From Ziziphus jujuba (lineage: Eukaryota > Streptophyta > Magnoliopsida > Rosales > Rhamnaceae): a stretch of 64,000 bases of DNA. The notes beneath the pieces were generated by a model, which did no database searches, was not told where the DNA came from, and was given only the letters and a program-made list of their open reading frames with translations. The position numbers and the translations under genes were made by a program. Positions 12,050 through 24,700 of this stretch are shown piece after piece (within the stretch, counting starts at the first letter, position 1; each line of letters opens with the position of its first letter). Where the stretch lies: NCBI RefSeq assembly GCF_031755915.1, contig NC_083389.1:14315001-14379000 (forward strand). Direction: 5' to 3'.

Positions 12050-13467
12050 AACTCTGTTTCTTATTCTTGTTTTTGGGTTTTCTGAGCTCGGATCTCACGC
12101 TCCTGCCTGAAGATAAAGGTACACTTCAAGGTTCCTACTTCTAGTTTTCTATTCCTAGACAAAAATATTTTTGGGTTTAAGTTTGATTGTCTTAAAAGTT
12201 TGTTTGGTTTTCAGAGCTTTTACATTTTTCCTTCTTTTTTTTTTTTGTCCACTAATTTTGCTTTGCTTGGTTTTTTGGCAATTTGATCTACAATCATTCC
12301 ATTTCATGTTTTCTAAGTTGTTATTTATTTATTTATTTTTTAGATTCATATTTGCGTTTTGGTGCTTCGTTTTTTAGAATTCTTCTGTTAGGCTTCGGAG
12401 AAATCCAGGGAAAGAGAAAGAATGTTGATAGTGCTTTTGTACTTTTTTCTCTGCTTTCGTGTCCCTGTGTTTCCGTTGAACCCAAACAGTAAGCATTTCC
12501 TTTTTCTTTTCTTTTTTTTCCTTTCCTTTTTCAGTTTTTTCGACTATCTTTCTCATTTGGGTTTTCCAAAGATTGTTCATTTTTCTCATATGATCTGTTA
12601 GAAGTTCAAAATTCCTACTTTTCCTCCCCACGATTTCTAAGCAAACAAACAAGAGAAGTTCTTTAATCAATATAGAAAACGTTTAGGAGTAATTTTTTTT
12701 TTGTTTTTTTTTTTTTTTTAATTTTAAATTTCTCTCATTTTTTTATTCTTCGAATTTTGTAAATATATTATAAAAAAGTAGATGAATTAGCTGACGTACA
12801 TTAAGCGCCTTATGGTTTTTCAAGAGTAAGATAAAGAAAAATGGAGCCATTGAGGCTTTCCCAACTTGCTGTCATACCAAATTTTTTTTAATAAAAAAAA
12901 GAAGATAAAGAAAAATAATAAAAACATCATTTAACTTTAAATTATTAATAATCATTAGTTAACAATTTAACTTTAAAAATTATTCATACTTTAAATGAAA
13001 GCTTGCATGGTTTTTTAAGTGGCAAAAGGTTGCCCTTTTCGAAAGAACAATTGCATGCTACATTGCTAAGAATAAAGTTTCTCTAAGTCCAACTTTCTTT
13101 GTGACTTTCACTTCTATTGAAAGAATTTTTTCGGTCACACTACAAATGGTTGCTGTCTTTCAATGGTCAAGGGGAGAAGAATCTTGCAGCTGATAGTTTA
13201 ACAAACTCTATTTTGAGCTGATTCCCATAATTACTCAACAAATATAAAAAAATTAATATTACAAATTTATAGCGCTAGTCTAGATTCTACCTTTCTTTGC
13301 CACTATGGATTATTTTGATTTGTAGGCCAAGAATCATTTTCCTTCCCTTGCTTTTTCTGAGCTAAGTGGTACAGGTCTACAAACAAGACGTTTCACATTT
13401 AAGACAAATTAAAGCTGCCACTCCTAATTTTGAGCTTGTAAACAGGATAGGTGAAGGAGGCTTTAAG
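12050..13467 (+). pseudogene. P1: exon-poor remnant of an LRR receptor-like kinase
   Basis: Only two exons are recognisable. An exon-1-like piece ends at 12118 (GGATCTCACGCTC, then CTGCCTGAAGATAAAG before GTACAC). This is the end of the signal-peptide exon of copies B and D with a 5-nt loss and no convincing ATG. A juxtamembrane/kinase exon piece lies at about 13359-13467 (ACAGGTCTACAAACAAGACG onwards to GGTGAAGGAGGCTTTAAG). It is frameshifted and lacks the GPVYK end and the splice donor. The 1.2 kb between them is AT-rich with no LRR exons. The copia element at 13512 lies just beyond. Confidence 0.8.
12119..13358. other. AT-rich spacer inside P1
   Basis: No gene is seen. It contains long T-runs and a stretch (about 12780-13210) closely matched at 46250-46690. 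The open frames rich in F, L and K are products of composition. Confidence 0.55.
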
Positions 13468-13511
13468 ACAATTTTAACCTTGCCACATTGTTGGCATTTG
13501 TAATTGGTTAA

Positions 13512-13865
13512 TGTTACGGAATTGGGAGAAAAACAAATGGCAACAGAAACAAAGAAATCGAAGAACAAACACACAATTAACGTGGAAACCTTTGACGGGA
13601 AAAACCACGGGCAGGGAGAAGCAAATCCAATATCGAAAGATTTGTACAAGGTGAGCCAAATTTCGAGATACCCTAAAAAACCCCAATGACGGCCGAACAA
13701 AAAATACAGATATATATATAGTACAGAAGAAACCCTATCGGCCCGAGACCTCCGCTTCCACCACAGAGCCCCAAATTTTTTCTCCAAAATTTAGTTTCAC
13801 CAAATGGGTCGCACCGCGAGCTTTTCGGGTCGGGTCAACAAGAATTCGGGTCACAAACTCTAACA
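13512..13865 (-). repeat. 3' LTR of the young copia element (48-bp deletion)
   Basis: 354 bp. It is identical to the other LTR except for two substitutions and a missing 48-bp segment whose ends share the short repeat CCTA. That pattern fits slippage or microhomology deletion after insertion. Confidence 0.92.
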
Positions 13866-13971
13866 ATCTCCACCTTGACACGAATTCCATATAAGGAATG
13901 AAAAACATACAAAACTCCAATCTTCGATAAAATTTGCCATCCTCTTCCACAAAAGCCCCTAAAGGCAAAGC

Positions 13972-14604
13972 TCAACAACAAACACCAACCAAGTCCAAGC
14001 AATGCTCAAACTTGGCTACTGGAAGTGCCTTGGTCATCATGTCAGCAGGATTATCATGAGTACTCACCTTGCTGACAACAATATCTCCACGAGCAATAAC
14101 ATCACGTACAAAATGATACCGAACATCTATATGTTTTGTCCTCTCGTGAAACATCTGATCCTTAGTCAGATAGATAGCACTCTGACTATCACAATTGATA
14201 ACCGTACTCTCCTGCTCAGAGCTCAACTCACCTATCAACCCCCTTAACCAAATAGCTTCTTTCACCGCTTCAGCTATAGCCATATATTCAGCTTCTGTAG
14301 TTGATAGTGCAACTGTTGCTTGCAAAATAGACTTCCAACTGATAGAAGTATCTCCAAGAGTAAATACATAACCAGTAGTGGACCTCCTTCTATCAAGGTC
14401 CCCAGCAAAATCTGCATCAACATATCCACGTACACCCTCCTTACTTCCACCAAACTCTAAACAAGTGTTAGTAGTGCCTCTCAAGTACCTTAGAATCCAC
14501 TTGACAGCTTGCCAGTGTTGTTTGCCAGGATTAGCCATATACCGGCTCACAACACTAACAGCATGTGCAATGTCAGGACGGGTACACACCATAGCATACA
14601 TCAA
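13972..14604 (-). pseudogene. C-terminal part of copia Pol (RNase H), separated by a deletion
   Basis: 210 codons covering the end of the RT and the RNase H of a copia polyprotein: ARPD-type segment ([19 protein letters not shown]), [22 protein letters not shown] and NCDSQSAI. These are the usual RNase H landmarks. Its upstream junction at about 14605-14625 lacks a block normally found between the RT thumb (…MKNAKP) and the SLMYAMV segment. The reading frame also changes there, so this part would not be translated with the rest. Confidence 0.88.
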
Positions 14605-14605
14605 A

Positions 14606-17600
14606 CTACCAACAGCAAGGTTTAGCGTTCTTCATTCCAAAACGCTCCAGAACTTTCTCAACAAAAGATCTTTGAGTCAAGAAAAGTTTACCTGCAGATC
14701 TATCTCTCTCAATCTCCATACCAAGAATCTTCTTTGCCGCTCCCAAATCTTTCATCTCAAATTCACCACTCAATTCTGCTTTCAATCTGTTGATATCGGA
14801 TTTCTTCTTGGCCACTATCAGCATATCATCAACATAAAGCAACAAATAGATAAATGAGCCATCTTCCAACTTCCTAAAATACACACAGCTATCATATTGG
14901 CTTCTAGAATAGCCATGGCTAAACATAAACCCATCAAACCGCTTGTACGACTGACGAGGGGATTGCTTCAAACCATACAAGGACCTTTTCAACAAACACA
15001 CATGATCCTCTTTTCCTTCAACCTCGAAACCTTCGGGTTGCTGCATATAAATTGTCTCCTCAAGCTCACCATGCAAGAAAGCGGTCTTCACATCTAGTTG
15101 CTCCAACTCTAAATCATGCATAGCAACTAGCGCTAACAAAGCACGAATAGAAGTATGTTTAACGATAGGGGAAAATATATCATTAAAATCAACTCCCTGT
15201 ACCTGCGAATACCCCTTCGCTACTAAACGTGCTTTGTACCTCGAATCTTCAACACCAGGGATGCCTTCTTTCTTTTTGTAGACCCACTTGCATCCCACAA
15301 TCTTCTTACCCTCTGGAGGTAATGCTAACTCCCAAGTGTGGTTCTTATGAAGCGACTCCACCTCTTCCTGCATAGCAATTAACCACTTTGCAGAATCCTC
15401 ACATGAAATGGCTTCATAATAGTTGCGAGGATCACTGGGACTCTCGATCTCCTGTGCTGCAACACAAGCAAAAGTGACATAGTCAGCTAAACTAGAGGGC
15501 TTCTTGATCTCCCTGCGAGGTCTATCCTTGGCAATCGAATGCTCCTGCACCTCCTCAATTCTCTCTTCTTCCACATGAGTGGGTGTCTCAAATGGGCCTG
15601 AAACTGAACCATTCTGTGAAGTACTTACTTCCTCCACCTTAAACTCCACCTGCTTTGGCACACTGTCTGAAACAACGGGCTCCCTTTTTGGATGCAGCAT
15701 TGCCATCTCATCAAACACAACATCCCTGCTAATCACAACCTTAGATGACTTTGGATCAGGAAGCCAAACTCTATATCCTTTTACACCCTGCGGGTAACCA
15801 AGAAATATGCCCTTCTTCGATCTAGGCTCAAGCTTACCATCATTAACATGAACATAGGCAGGGCATCCAAATACCTTCAAATCTAGATAATTAGCAGGTT
15901 TTCCAGACCATACCTCTTCAGGAGTCTTGCAATCGATTGCTGCTGATGGAGAACGATTCACCAAGTAGCAAGCTGTAGCAGCTGCTTCTGCCCAAAAGTC
16001 CTGTGCTAACCCAGAATTCGACAGCATGCATCGGACTTTCTCCATAAGAGTTCTGTTCATCCGCTCAGCCACACCATTTTGCTGCGGAGTTCCTCTAACT
16101 GTGAGATGTCTAACGATCCCTTCGTTTCTACAAAACTCATTGAAAACACCATCACAGAACTCCAATCCATTATCTGTACGAAGGCGCTTCACCCTTCTTT
16201 CTGTCTGCTTCTCTACCAAAGCTTTCCATTGCTTGAAGATAGCAAATACGTCATTCTTGTGCTTCAAAAAATATACCCAGACCTTCCTGGAGAAATCATC
16301 AATGAAGGTCAACATATATCTGCCACCACCCTTAGAAGCAGTACGTGCGGGTCCCCAAAGATCTGAATGAATGTAGTCTAGAGTACCTTTGGTTTTGTGA
16401 ATTCCAGTACTGAAGCTAACTCTCTTCTGCTTCCCAAACACACAATGTTCACAAAACTCCAACTTCGAGATACTCCGATCATCAAGCAAACTCCGTTTGC
16501 TCAACATCGCCAAACCTTTCTCACTCATATGGCCCAATCTCATATGCCACAAACGAGTAACATCCGAATCTGACATGGACACTGAAACAGCAGCCGACCC
16601 CATTACCACAGAACCCTGTAGCCTGTATAATGTACCAACCAGGCTAGCTTTCATCACCACCAAAGCACCCTTCAGAACCCTCAAAACTCCACCTCCACCA
16701 GCAAAAGAACAACCAGACTTGTCCAAAGCAGATAAAGAAATTAAATTTTTAGACATATCTGGAACGTGACGTACCTCAGATAGTGTTCTGATAATTCCAT
16801 CATGCATCTTCACCCTTACAGTTCCAATGCCGATGACACAGCAAGGATGATCATCTCCCATCAGCACAACACCTTTATCCACCGGAACATAAGAAGAGAA
16901 CCAATCCCTATGGAGACAGATGTGAAACGAACAGGCTGAATCCAAAATCCATCCCTGCTTGCCCGAACTATCCTCAGTCACTGAATAAACATCTCCATCT
17001 TCAATTTCCTCATGTGCGACACTGGCTTCGGCATGTTCCTTACTCTTTTCATTATTTTTATTCTGAAGCTTACGACATTCAGTTTTGATGTGCCCCTTTT
17101 TCTTACAGTAGTGACAAATAAGGTTTCTGAACCTTGACTTCGATCTTGACCGACTACCACCATTGTTATTTTGATCTCTAGATGATGTTCTACCTCTAAC
17201 AATCAAACCCTCTCCTCCGGAACTCCCAAAATTATTGTTATCCGAACTGCTGGTCAACTCCTTATCAAACAACTCCTTAGAATATAAGGAAGCTTTCACG
17301 TCCTCCAATTTTAGGGTTTTATTACTGTAAATCAAAGTCTCCCTAAAATTTTTATACGATGGAGGTAAGGAACGCAGTAGCATTAGGGCCTGATCTTCAT
17401 CATCATATTTAATGTCCATGTTCGCCAGATCCAACAAAATAGTAGAAAAATCATCTATGTGTGTTTTAATAGATGTACCTTCAACCATAGAAAGGGTATA
17501 TAGACGGTGCTTCGCAATCAGTTTCGTTGTGAGATTCTTTGTGATGTACAAAGATTCCAACTTGTCCCATAAGTCCTTTGTTGTCTTCTGATCAAGGACC

Positions 17601-17818
17601 TCCCTCAAAACTTCATTGGACAAGCATAGCTGAATGGTGGATAGGGCACGCTCATCAACCTCGGCTTTCTTTTCGGCATCCCACGAAGACGGCATCTGCT
17701 CCTTGCCAACCAACGCCTTGTGTAAACCGTTCTGTGTCAAAATCGCCTTCATCTTGACTTGCCACATGGAGAAACTCATGTTGCGTTCAAATTTCTCAAT
17801 GTCGAACTTTGTTGCCAT
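14606..17818 (-). CDS. Copia Gag-Pol polyprotein, truncated before RNase H
   Basis: I take the start at 17818 ([13 protein letters not shown]), shortly after the primer site; the open frame extends upstream into the LTR, but that is not the likely start. In order: Gag ([16 protein letters not shown]), zinc knuckle [14 protein letters not shown], protease DSACSFHI, integrase zinc region ([23 protein letters not shown]), integrase core ([36 protein letters not shown]), and RT ([32 protein letters not shown]). Over 1000 codons are uninterrupted, of Tork/Tnt1 type. It ends early (NAKPCCW) at an internal deletion, so the element probably needs help in trans. Confidence 0.93.
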   Translation of the reverse strand: MATKFDIEKFERNMSFSMWQVKMKAILTQNGLHKALVGKEQMPSSWDAEKKAEVDERALSTIQLCLSNEVLREVLDQKTTKDLWDKLESLYITKNLTTKLIAKHRLYTLSMVEGTSIKTHIDDFSTILLDLANMDIKYDDEDQALMLLRSLPPSYKNFRETLIYSNKTLKLEDVKASLYSKELFDKELTSSSDNNNFGSSGGEGLIVRGRTSSRDQNNNGGSRSRSKSRFRNLICHYCKKKGHIKTECRKLQNKNNEKSKEHAEASVAHEEIEDGDVYSVTEDSSGKQGWILDSACSFHICLHRDWFSSYVPVDKGVVLMGDDHPCCVIGIGTVRVKMHDGIIRTLSEVRHVPDMSKNLISLSALDKSGCSFAGGGGVLRVLKGALVVMKASLVGTLYRLQGSVVMGSAAVSVSMSDSDVTRLWHMRLGHMSEKGLAMLSKRSLLDDRSISKLEFCEHCVFGKQKRVSFSTGIHKTKGTLDYIHSDLWGPARTASKGGGRYMLTFIDDFSRKVWVYFLKHKNDVFAIFKQWKALVEKQTERRVKRLRTDNGLEFCDGVFNEFCRNEGIVRHLTVRGTPQQNGVAERMNRTLMEKVRCMLSNSGLAQDFWAEAAATACYLVNRSPSAAIDCKTPEEVWSGKPANYLDLKVFGCPAYVHVNDGKLEPRSKKGIFLGYPQGVKGYRVWLPDPKSSKVVISRDVVFDEMAMLHPKREPVVSDSVPKQVEFKVEEVSTSQNGSVSGPFETPTHVEEERIEEVQEHSIAKDRPRREIKKPSSLADYVTFACVAAQEIESPSDPRNYYEAISCEDSAKWLIAMQEEVESLHKNHTWELALPPEGKKIVGCKWVYKKKEGIPGVEDSRYKARLVAKGYSQVQGVDFNDIFSPIVKHTSIRALLALVAMHDLELEQLDVKTAFLHGELEETIYMQQPEGFEVEGKEDHVCLLKRSLYGLKQSPRQSYKRFDGFMFSHGYSRSQYDSCVYFRKLEDGSFIYLLLYVDDMLIVAKKKSDINRLKAELSGEFEMKDLGAAKKILGMEIERDRSAGKLFLTQRSFVEKVLERFGMKNAKPCCW

Positions 17819-17877
17819 GATCGAAAGACAAAGAAAAAAAAAATTCCCAAATAGATCGACGCGGCTCTGATACCACT

Positions 17878-18279
17878 TGTTACGGAATTGGGAGAAAAAC
17901 AAATGGCAACAGAAACAAAGAAATCGAAGAACAAACACACAATTAACGTGGAAACCCTTGACGGGAAAAACCACGGGCAGGGAGAAGCAAATCCAATATC
18001 GAAAGATTTGTACAAGGTGAGCCAAATTTCGAGATACCCTAAAAAACCCCAATGACGGCCGAACAAAAAATACAGATATATATATAGTACAGAAGAAACC
18101 CTAAAAATTGAACAGGTCCATACAGATATATATAGTACGGTCTCGGGCCTATCGGCCCGAGACCTCCGCTTCCACCACAGAGCCCCAAATTTTTTCTCCA
18201 AAATTTAGTTTCACCAAATGGGTCGCACCGCAAGCTTTTCGGGTCGGGTCAACAAGAATTCGGGTCACAAACTCTAACA
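17878..18279 (-). repeat. 5' LTR of the young copia element
   Basis: 402 bp. It contains a TATATATA stretch and an internal near-palindrome, GGTCTCGGGCC then TATCGGCCCGAGACC, part of which is lost in the other LTR. Confidence 0.92.
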
Positions 18280-18284
18280 GTTAA

Positions 18285-19982
18285 ACAAAAAAAAACACAT
18301 TGTAGTTTAAAATGTCTACCGCTAATTCCATTTCTGTTAACGTATTAGTCAAACTTCCCTTATTTTTTTAGAATAGGCAACGACTACCAAAAGGAATCTC
18401 CAATTTCTTATTTGATGACGCAATCCAGGTAATGGAACTTCTCTATTATTTTTATATTGCATATATATATATATACACATATATTAATTTGTTTGATTTT
18501 TCTAATTAAAATGAGAAAATTTTGTTCATAAGCTGATTGAATTTGACTAATCTGATTGAAAGAGATGGCAGGAAGCTTCTTTCGTCGGCATTTTGATGAC
18601 TCACATCCTACCTACATGTTTGATGCTTTCAATTGAGACCTGTTTGGAAAAAGTAAAATCCATCTCTGAGACCTTTCGTCTGTGTGACTTAAACCTACGC
18701 GAGTGCGCCCACAACTCTTACTTTTTCCGTTCTGTTTTTTCGGCTAGAAAGCCGACAACATTTTACAATAGGACCAAAAGGTTAAAAAAATATTCACACA
18801 GACCTATCGTTGCAAAATATTCTATATATTAACAAAATATGGATTAATATCTTCTTTATTATTATATTATACAAAATATATATATATATATATATATTTT
18901 GATAATTAATAAAATATAAAAGTTTTAACTTTAACATCACATCAGTTATATATATATATATATATATATATATGTTATGTAAAATATATTAATAGTTGAA
19001 AAGCTTTGTTAATAAGTACGTCAAAATGGAAAAAATATTGTTTCTCTAAGAAGAAAGTCCTAATTGAAATTTCCAAGATCTTGTATGAAAAGAAATATCA
19101 TAATAGCACATAAGTTTAAATTCATTTTGATTTTTCTTTTCTGAAGAATATTGCCTTTGTCCCAAAGAAATTAAAAAAAAAAAGAAAAAGAAAAGAATAT
19201 TGCCAATTGCAAATTTTATAGATTAAAATATTAAATTTACAGGAGATTTCTTGCCTTCTCTCTTTTCATTTTCTTTTTATTACTATTATTATTTTTTAAA
19301 ATTCTTTTATAGTCGGAGTTAAGTTAGGTAGACTGTTTGACAAATTGTTTATATATCCACTATATTTAACCGTGTGCTCTTTTCACCTTCGGGAATTTGG
19401 AATTTTCTTTCACCAAAAAAAAGGAATTTGGAATTTTCGCAGACCGTGCCGCCGAATGTCAAAAATATCTCACTCTAATATATATTTTTATCAAAAGAAA
19501 CAAAGAAAGAAAAAAGAAAAGTTACTGAAAGCGCATCCAGATATTGAAGTCTTAGATCACAAAAAAAGAAATATACATAATTAAATAAAAACTTATTCCA
19601 TCCAAAAAAAAAAATAATAATAATAATAATAATTCAAATATCCTTCAGTTCAGTAGTTTTTATAAATATATATTTTTAAATGTAAAATATCGGCGTTCTC
19701 TCTTTATGCCTTTTCAACCATAACTCGCCCTTCCCATCCAACCAAACTGTTCGTGTTTTTGCTGCTTTTAATGTTTTTCGAAACAAAAGAAAACAAATAA
19801 AAAAAAATATATATCATTTTATGTTATTTTGATTTTCGTGTTCTCTTCTATTTTGCCAGTTGTCATTTTACTAAACAGTCTTCTTTTCCTTTATATCCCG
19901 CATAACCAACGGCTCTCCAAACTCTTTTATTAGAAATATAGGAAGCAGTTTTTGTGCTAGAGATTAAAAAAAAAAAAAAAAA
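18285..19982 (+). other. Upstream region of receptor kinase copy B
   Basis: Non-coding and AT-rich, with TA microsatellites near 18463-18482, 18876-18897 and 18949-18973. It is alignable with 55392-58130 upstream of copy D (for example GAATAGGCAACGACTACCA at 18372 and 55650). It should contain the promoter and 5' UTR of copy B; I cannot place a TATA box or transcription start with confidence. An A-run of about 18 precedes the ATG. Confidence 0.6.
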
Positions 19983-20100
19983 ATGGGGTTTGTGTTTTCG
20001 ACCGACAAGATTGTTCCAATTGTTGTTTTTGGGGTTCTGGCTTTGAATTGCTTCTTCACTGGGTTTGGATCTCACGCTCAACTTCTGCCTGCAGATGAAG
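19983..20100 (+). CDS. Copy B exon 1: signal peptide
   Basis: The first ATG follows an A-run. The 39 codons read [20 protein letters not shown] and continue hydrophobically to [13 protein letters not shown], a standard signal peptide with cleavage likely after SHA. The exon ends in phase 1 (G, then GTACAC). The next exon at 32656 begins TGAAAATTCTT, which restores GTG AAA ATT CTT (VKILQT), the expected LRR VIII-2 junction. The matching exon of copy D is at 58131. Confidence 0.87.
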
Positions 20101-20853
20101 GTACACTTCAAATTTAAGCTTGTTTGTCTAGATTTTTTGTTTTGTTTTGCTTTTTTTTTTTTTTTGTTTAGATTTTTTTTCATTGTTTTTCCCACTAACT
20201 TTCATTGCTTGATTTCGCAATTTGATCTGTTGTTTTTATCTCATAAAGAGACTTCGTTTTAAAGAATTGTTTCTGTTTGCCTACTGAGAATTTGAGGGAA
20301 AACGAAAGAAAGTTGATAGTGTTTTAAGAGTTGCTTTGTTGTTTTATCGTCGCTCGTTTCTCAGTTTCGTCGCCTTGTTATCCAATTTGGGTTTTCCGAA
20401 GAATGTGTCTTTTTATTTTTTATTTTTTAACTCATAAGATCTATTAAAGGCCAAAAAAAAGAGTATTTAAAACTCCAAATCTCTAACGGCTATTTGGAAT
20501 CTGATTCCATTCTGGAAAGTTACACCGTGTCAATTAATTTGTATTTTTATATTTAATTCCAAAAAATTTCTTACAATTTTATCGATGACAGAGTAACAGT
20601 ATTTTTTAGCTCAAATATTTTTAGTTACAAAAAATTTATTAGAATTTTTTTTTTAATAATTTATTTAAATTATAATTTATTCAAAATTTTTTCCATTTTA
20701 TGATTCACACACCTATGTTTATAGGTACAAATTAAAATGCTCCACCACCAATCTTCTTTGCCAATTTCTTAGGATTTAGCCGCTTGCAAAGTAACAGTTT
20801 AAACTTTGTCGATGTGGGCCCACGTAGAGTTCTTGTGCTCCCTGTTTCTGGCT

Positions 20854-20895
<42 letters not shown>

Positions 20896-21722
20896 CTATT
20901 TTTATGCATGCATTTTCCCTGTAATAAACAATCCCATTTTCCCTATAATAAACAATCCTAGTTGGGTGTTCATTGATTTGGAATCGATTTAATTCATAAA
21001 TATTCAATCTAATTTAATTAGTAATCAATTTAATTTTTTTAATCTAAACTAAATCAAATTATATATAAAATTTAATTTAAACCAATTCAATTAGTAATCG
21101 ATCTAAATTGATTTGGATGATCATTTTTGAGGTTAAGTTTTTTTTTTTTAAAAAAAATTTGGATTTTTTAAAAAAAAATTGAACTTTTTGAATTTTAAAA
21201 TTTAGAAAGCAATATTTGACTTTCTAACTTTTTTATGATATGAAATATTTATTTGTCCAAAAGTGATATATTATCTAAAAAAGTAAATAACTAATACATA
21301 AAAATTTATAATTATTAAAACAAAGAAGAACAAAAGAAACTAAAAGTTTTGCATATCACATTACAATTCATACAACTAACCAATAAATTGTAAACAATAA
21401 TATAAAATTTTGATACATAATTTTATTATATATATTATTAATCGGATCGGTTTTATTGGATTTTTACATTAAAAATCAAACCAAACCAAATTGATAATTG
21501 ATTTTTAATTTTCAATACTGTTCCAATCCAATTGTACTAAAAAAATCGATCTAAACAAATTAGATTGGATTAGATCAATTGGTTGGTTTTTTGCATATTT
21601 CTAGATTTTAGATATTTTTATTTGTGAAATTACAGTTTTGTCATGCTTTTTTTAACAAATTGTTGGAAAGTGACTCAAATAAAAAAAGAAAAAAAGAAAA
21701 AAAGAAACAAAAACAAAAAGAA

Positions 21723-21760
<38 letters not shown>

Positions 21761-24700
21761 TTTGGAGGGATATAATGGCTTTAAAAATATGCAATAAATA
21801 GGAGAGCAAGCTGGAGAATGGGGTGACAGATTTTACAATTCATGAAGTTGAAAGTGTCAGGGTTTTCATGATGTTCTTTCACCCATGCGAGCTAGGAATG
21901 GCACAATTTTCATATATTTCTTATTATTTTTAATATATATATATATATATATATAGTTATAATACATCGGATAGGTAATTTTTCCTTTTTATTTTATTTT
22001 ATATTAATAGTTGAAATCAAGGGCAGATCCAAAAGCTTTGACAAGGGGGCCAATATAGAGTGCTAATTTTTAGCGGAGTTACCTTTTATAAACTCTTATG
22101 GACTGGTTTGAAATATATTAGGTTTAAAGTAAAATGTTTATTATAGAAGCAAATCATACTCTATACATCATTTTTTTATTTTATTTTGCTTTTATATTGG
22201 AAATGGAGAATTTAAACCTAATATCATTGTCTGAAAAAAAAAAAGGCTTTGCCACTAGTTGTCTTTACTAGAGCCTCCATATCATTTTAAAATCTTAAAT
22301 TATAAACTTATTACATATAATAAGTTAGAAATATACATATAAACAATGTTTTTTTTATTAAAATAAAAATAAAAATAACATGTTACAAAATTAATTAGCA
22401 AAATAAAAAACCAAAAATAAATAAAATAAAACAAAAAGCATAAAATTTTATTTAGATAAAGGTATAATGTTAATTGCAAACTTAAAAGTCAAACAAACAT
22501 ATATGCGATAGATTATCAAAAGTTTGATATATAATTTATGTTAAAAATATAATTAAATATGCAATATAAAACTACAACACATTTATTATGTATTTCATCA
22601 CAAAATACCAAATATAATATTTTACATTATTTTCATGATAAACAATGATTTAGAAACCTACATATTAAATATAAAGGGTCAAAACGCTATATTTGAAAGT
22701 TTCACTACGCGAAAATAGCGATTTAGCAACAGTAACATGGCGCCTAATACAAAAATACGCGATAATACGTCGCTGAATAATAATAATAGCGACGAACCTC
22801 ACTCGTAGTCGCTACATACAACACAATTGAGATGTAGCGACACCCATATTGCGACGTAATAAAGAATGCGAGATAACGTGTCGCTCAATAATAATATTAG
22901 CGACATACCTCACATAACGTTGCTATATTCCAAAAAATTGCGATCTAGCGACAAACAATTAGCGACAGTACGAAACAAAAACTCAGTTAGTGTCACTACA
23001 AACAATACTAAGCGACGTTGCTTTTCAGCGTCGTTCAATATGACTCAAAACTTATTAGGTACTTTAGTTGATATTAGTTATTTGAGTGTGTTTCAATATT
23101 TGTTTAGTTGATATTACAATTTGAAATCCAAATAAATTACTCGTTTCTCTTCATTTTGTGTTTTTGTTTATAAAAAAAGGAAAAATGTATCCGGCGACCC
23201 ACGTTAATTACATGAGTTGCCCACTAAGATAGGGAAAAGGGCAAAAAATATGATGATTTTTATATGAAATTCGCATTTCAATCAACCTCCAAATTTATTT
23301 AGTGTTTGCAATATCATTGGACATTTAGGGGAAAAAAATTATCATGTACATAAAAAAAAAAAAAATTTGATATGGGGCAACGTGGATTTAGTCGTCTGCG
23401 TCGCCCCATATGAAGTTTTTTATATCAAATTCACATTTCAATTAACTTGCAAATTTATTTAGTGTTTGCAATATCATTGGACATTTAGGGAGAAAACATG
23501 ATCATGTATCTAAACAAAAAAAAAAAAATTGATATGGGGCGACGTGGGTTTGGTCCTCTGTGTCGCCCCATATGAAGGTTTTTTTTATGAAATTCACATT
23601 TCAATTAACTTGCAAATTTATTTGTGTTTTCAATATTAATTGACATTTAGGGAAAAAAAATGATCATGAATACAAAAAAATAAATAAATAATTTGTGTCA
23701 TTAATAATTATTTTTAAGAAATTGTTACTCAATAATTGTGTCATTAAAGGTTTGAAAAATTATTTAAAAATCTTTTTTATGTTTAAAAGGTAATGAAAAA
23801 TTATTTTAAAATTTTTTTTATATTTAAAAAAGCATTTAGCGACGCATTTTTAAAAACAGTCGCCTATTATTACATTTAGCGACGAATCTGGAAACTACTC
23901 TCACAGAAATGCGTCGCTGTTTAGTGAATTTAGCGACGCATTTTTAAAAACAGTCTCCTAACTTTTAGCGACGCATCTGGAAATAGTCTCACAGAAATGC
24001 GTCGCCTATTCCAGCTTTAGTGACGTTGTTTTTTTTTTTTTTTCCTCCAATTTGAAAGTTGCTTTTTGGTTTTATCAAATTAAGATTATTTGATAGATAA
24101 ATTCATACAAAATAATTGATAGAAAATAAATTTCAAATAAATATAGGCATAGGAAACTAATATTTCAAATAAATGAAATATTAACTTATATAATAATTTT
24201 ATTATTTTAAAATTAATAATTTAATAAATAGTTAATATATATTTAATAGATAGGAAATAAAAATATTGTGAAAATTTTAATTATTTTGAAAATTTTAATA
24301 AAGAGTTAATAAAAATATGAATTAAATATATTAATTATTTATTTAGTTTTTTGTTTTTTAAGTACAAATTATTTTCTTATTAAATTTCAATTATTTGAAA
24401 TAGTATTTTTGTTATTTAAAAGGGAATAGGCGACGCAATGTTTTAATAGTGCGTCGCCTATTACATTTTTTTTTATTCGTTCCCTTTTTTAAAAAAAAAC
24501 AAAAATATAGTTTACATACTTGCAAATTGAAATAGAAAATAATTTTTTCTTAAGAAACAAAATAAAAAGAGAACAACAATAAATATAAATATTATAGGAA
24601 ACAGGCGACGCAATTAGGAGTAATTGCATCGCCTGTTCAATTTTTTTTTTTTTAATTTGTTCAATTTTTTTGTAAAAAAAAACAATTTACATACTTGCAA

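Larger units (their letters stand above)
13512..18279 (-). mobile_element. Young Ty1/copia LTR retrotransposon
   Basis: The two LTRs (13512-13865 and 17878-18279) begin TGTTACGG and end CTAACA as read on the plus strand. The perfect 5-bp target duplication is GTTAA (13507-13511 and 18280-18284). On the minus strand the primer site is TGGTATCAGAGCC (plus 17863-17875) and the polypurine tract is AAGGTGGAGAT (plus 13866-13876). The LTRs differ by only two substitutions plus one 48-bp deletion, so insertion is recent. It interrupts an intron of remnant P1. The internal polyprotein is almost complete but carries a deletion in the RT/RNase H region. Confidence 0.96.

Noticed and set aside
11746..12492. 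F/L-rich small proteins (also at 45223-46145)
   Set aside because: Frames arise from T-runs in the remnant flank and are not conserved between the two duplicated halves.
16026..16769. Plus-strand ORFs of 90-114 codons
   Set aside because: They lie opposite the integrase and protease coding regions of the minus-strand copia polyprotein.
17860..17877. tRNA gene fragment
   Set aside because: GGCTCTGATACCA is the retroelement primer-binding site read on the other strand. The same holds near 49713-49730 and 6291-6302. No cloverleaf can be drawn.
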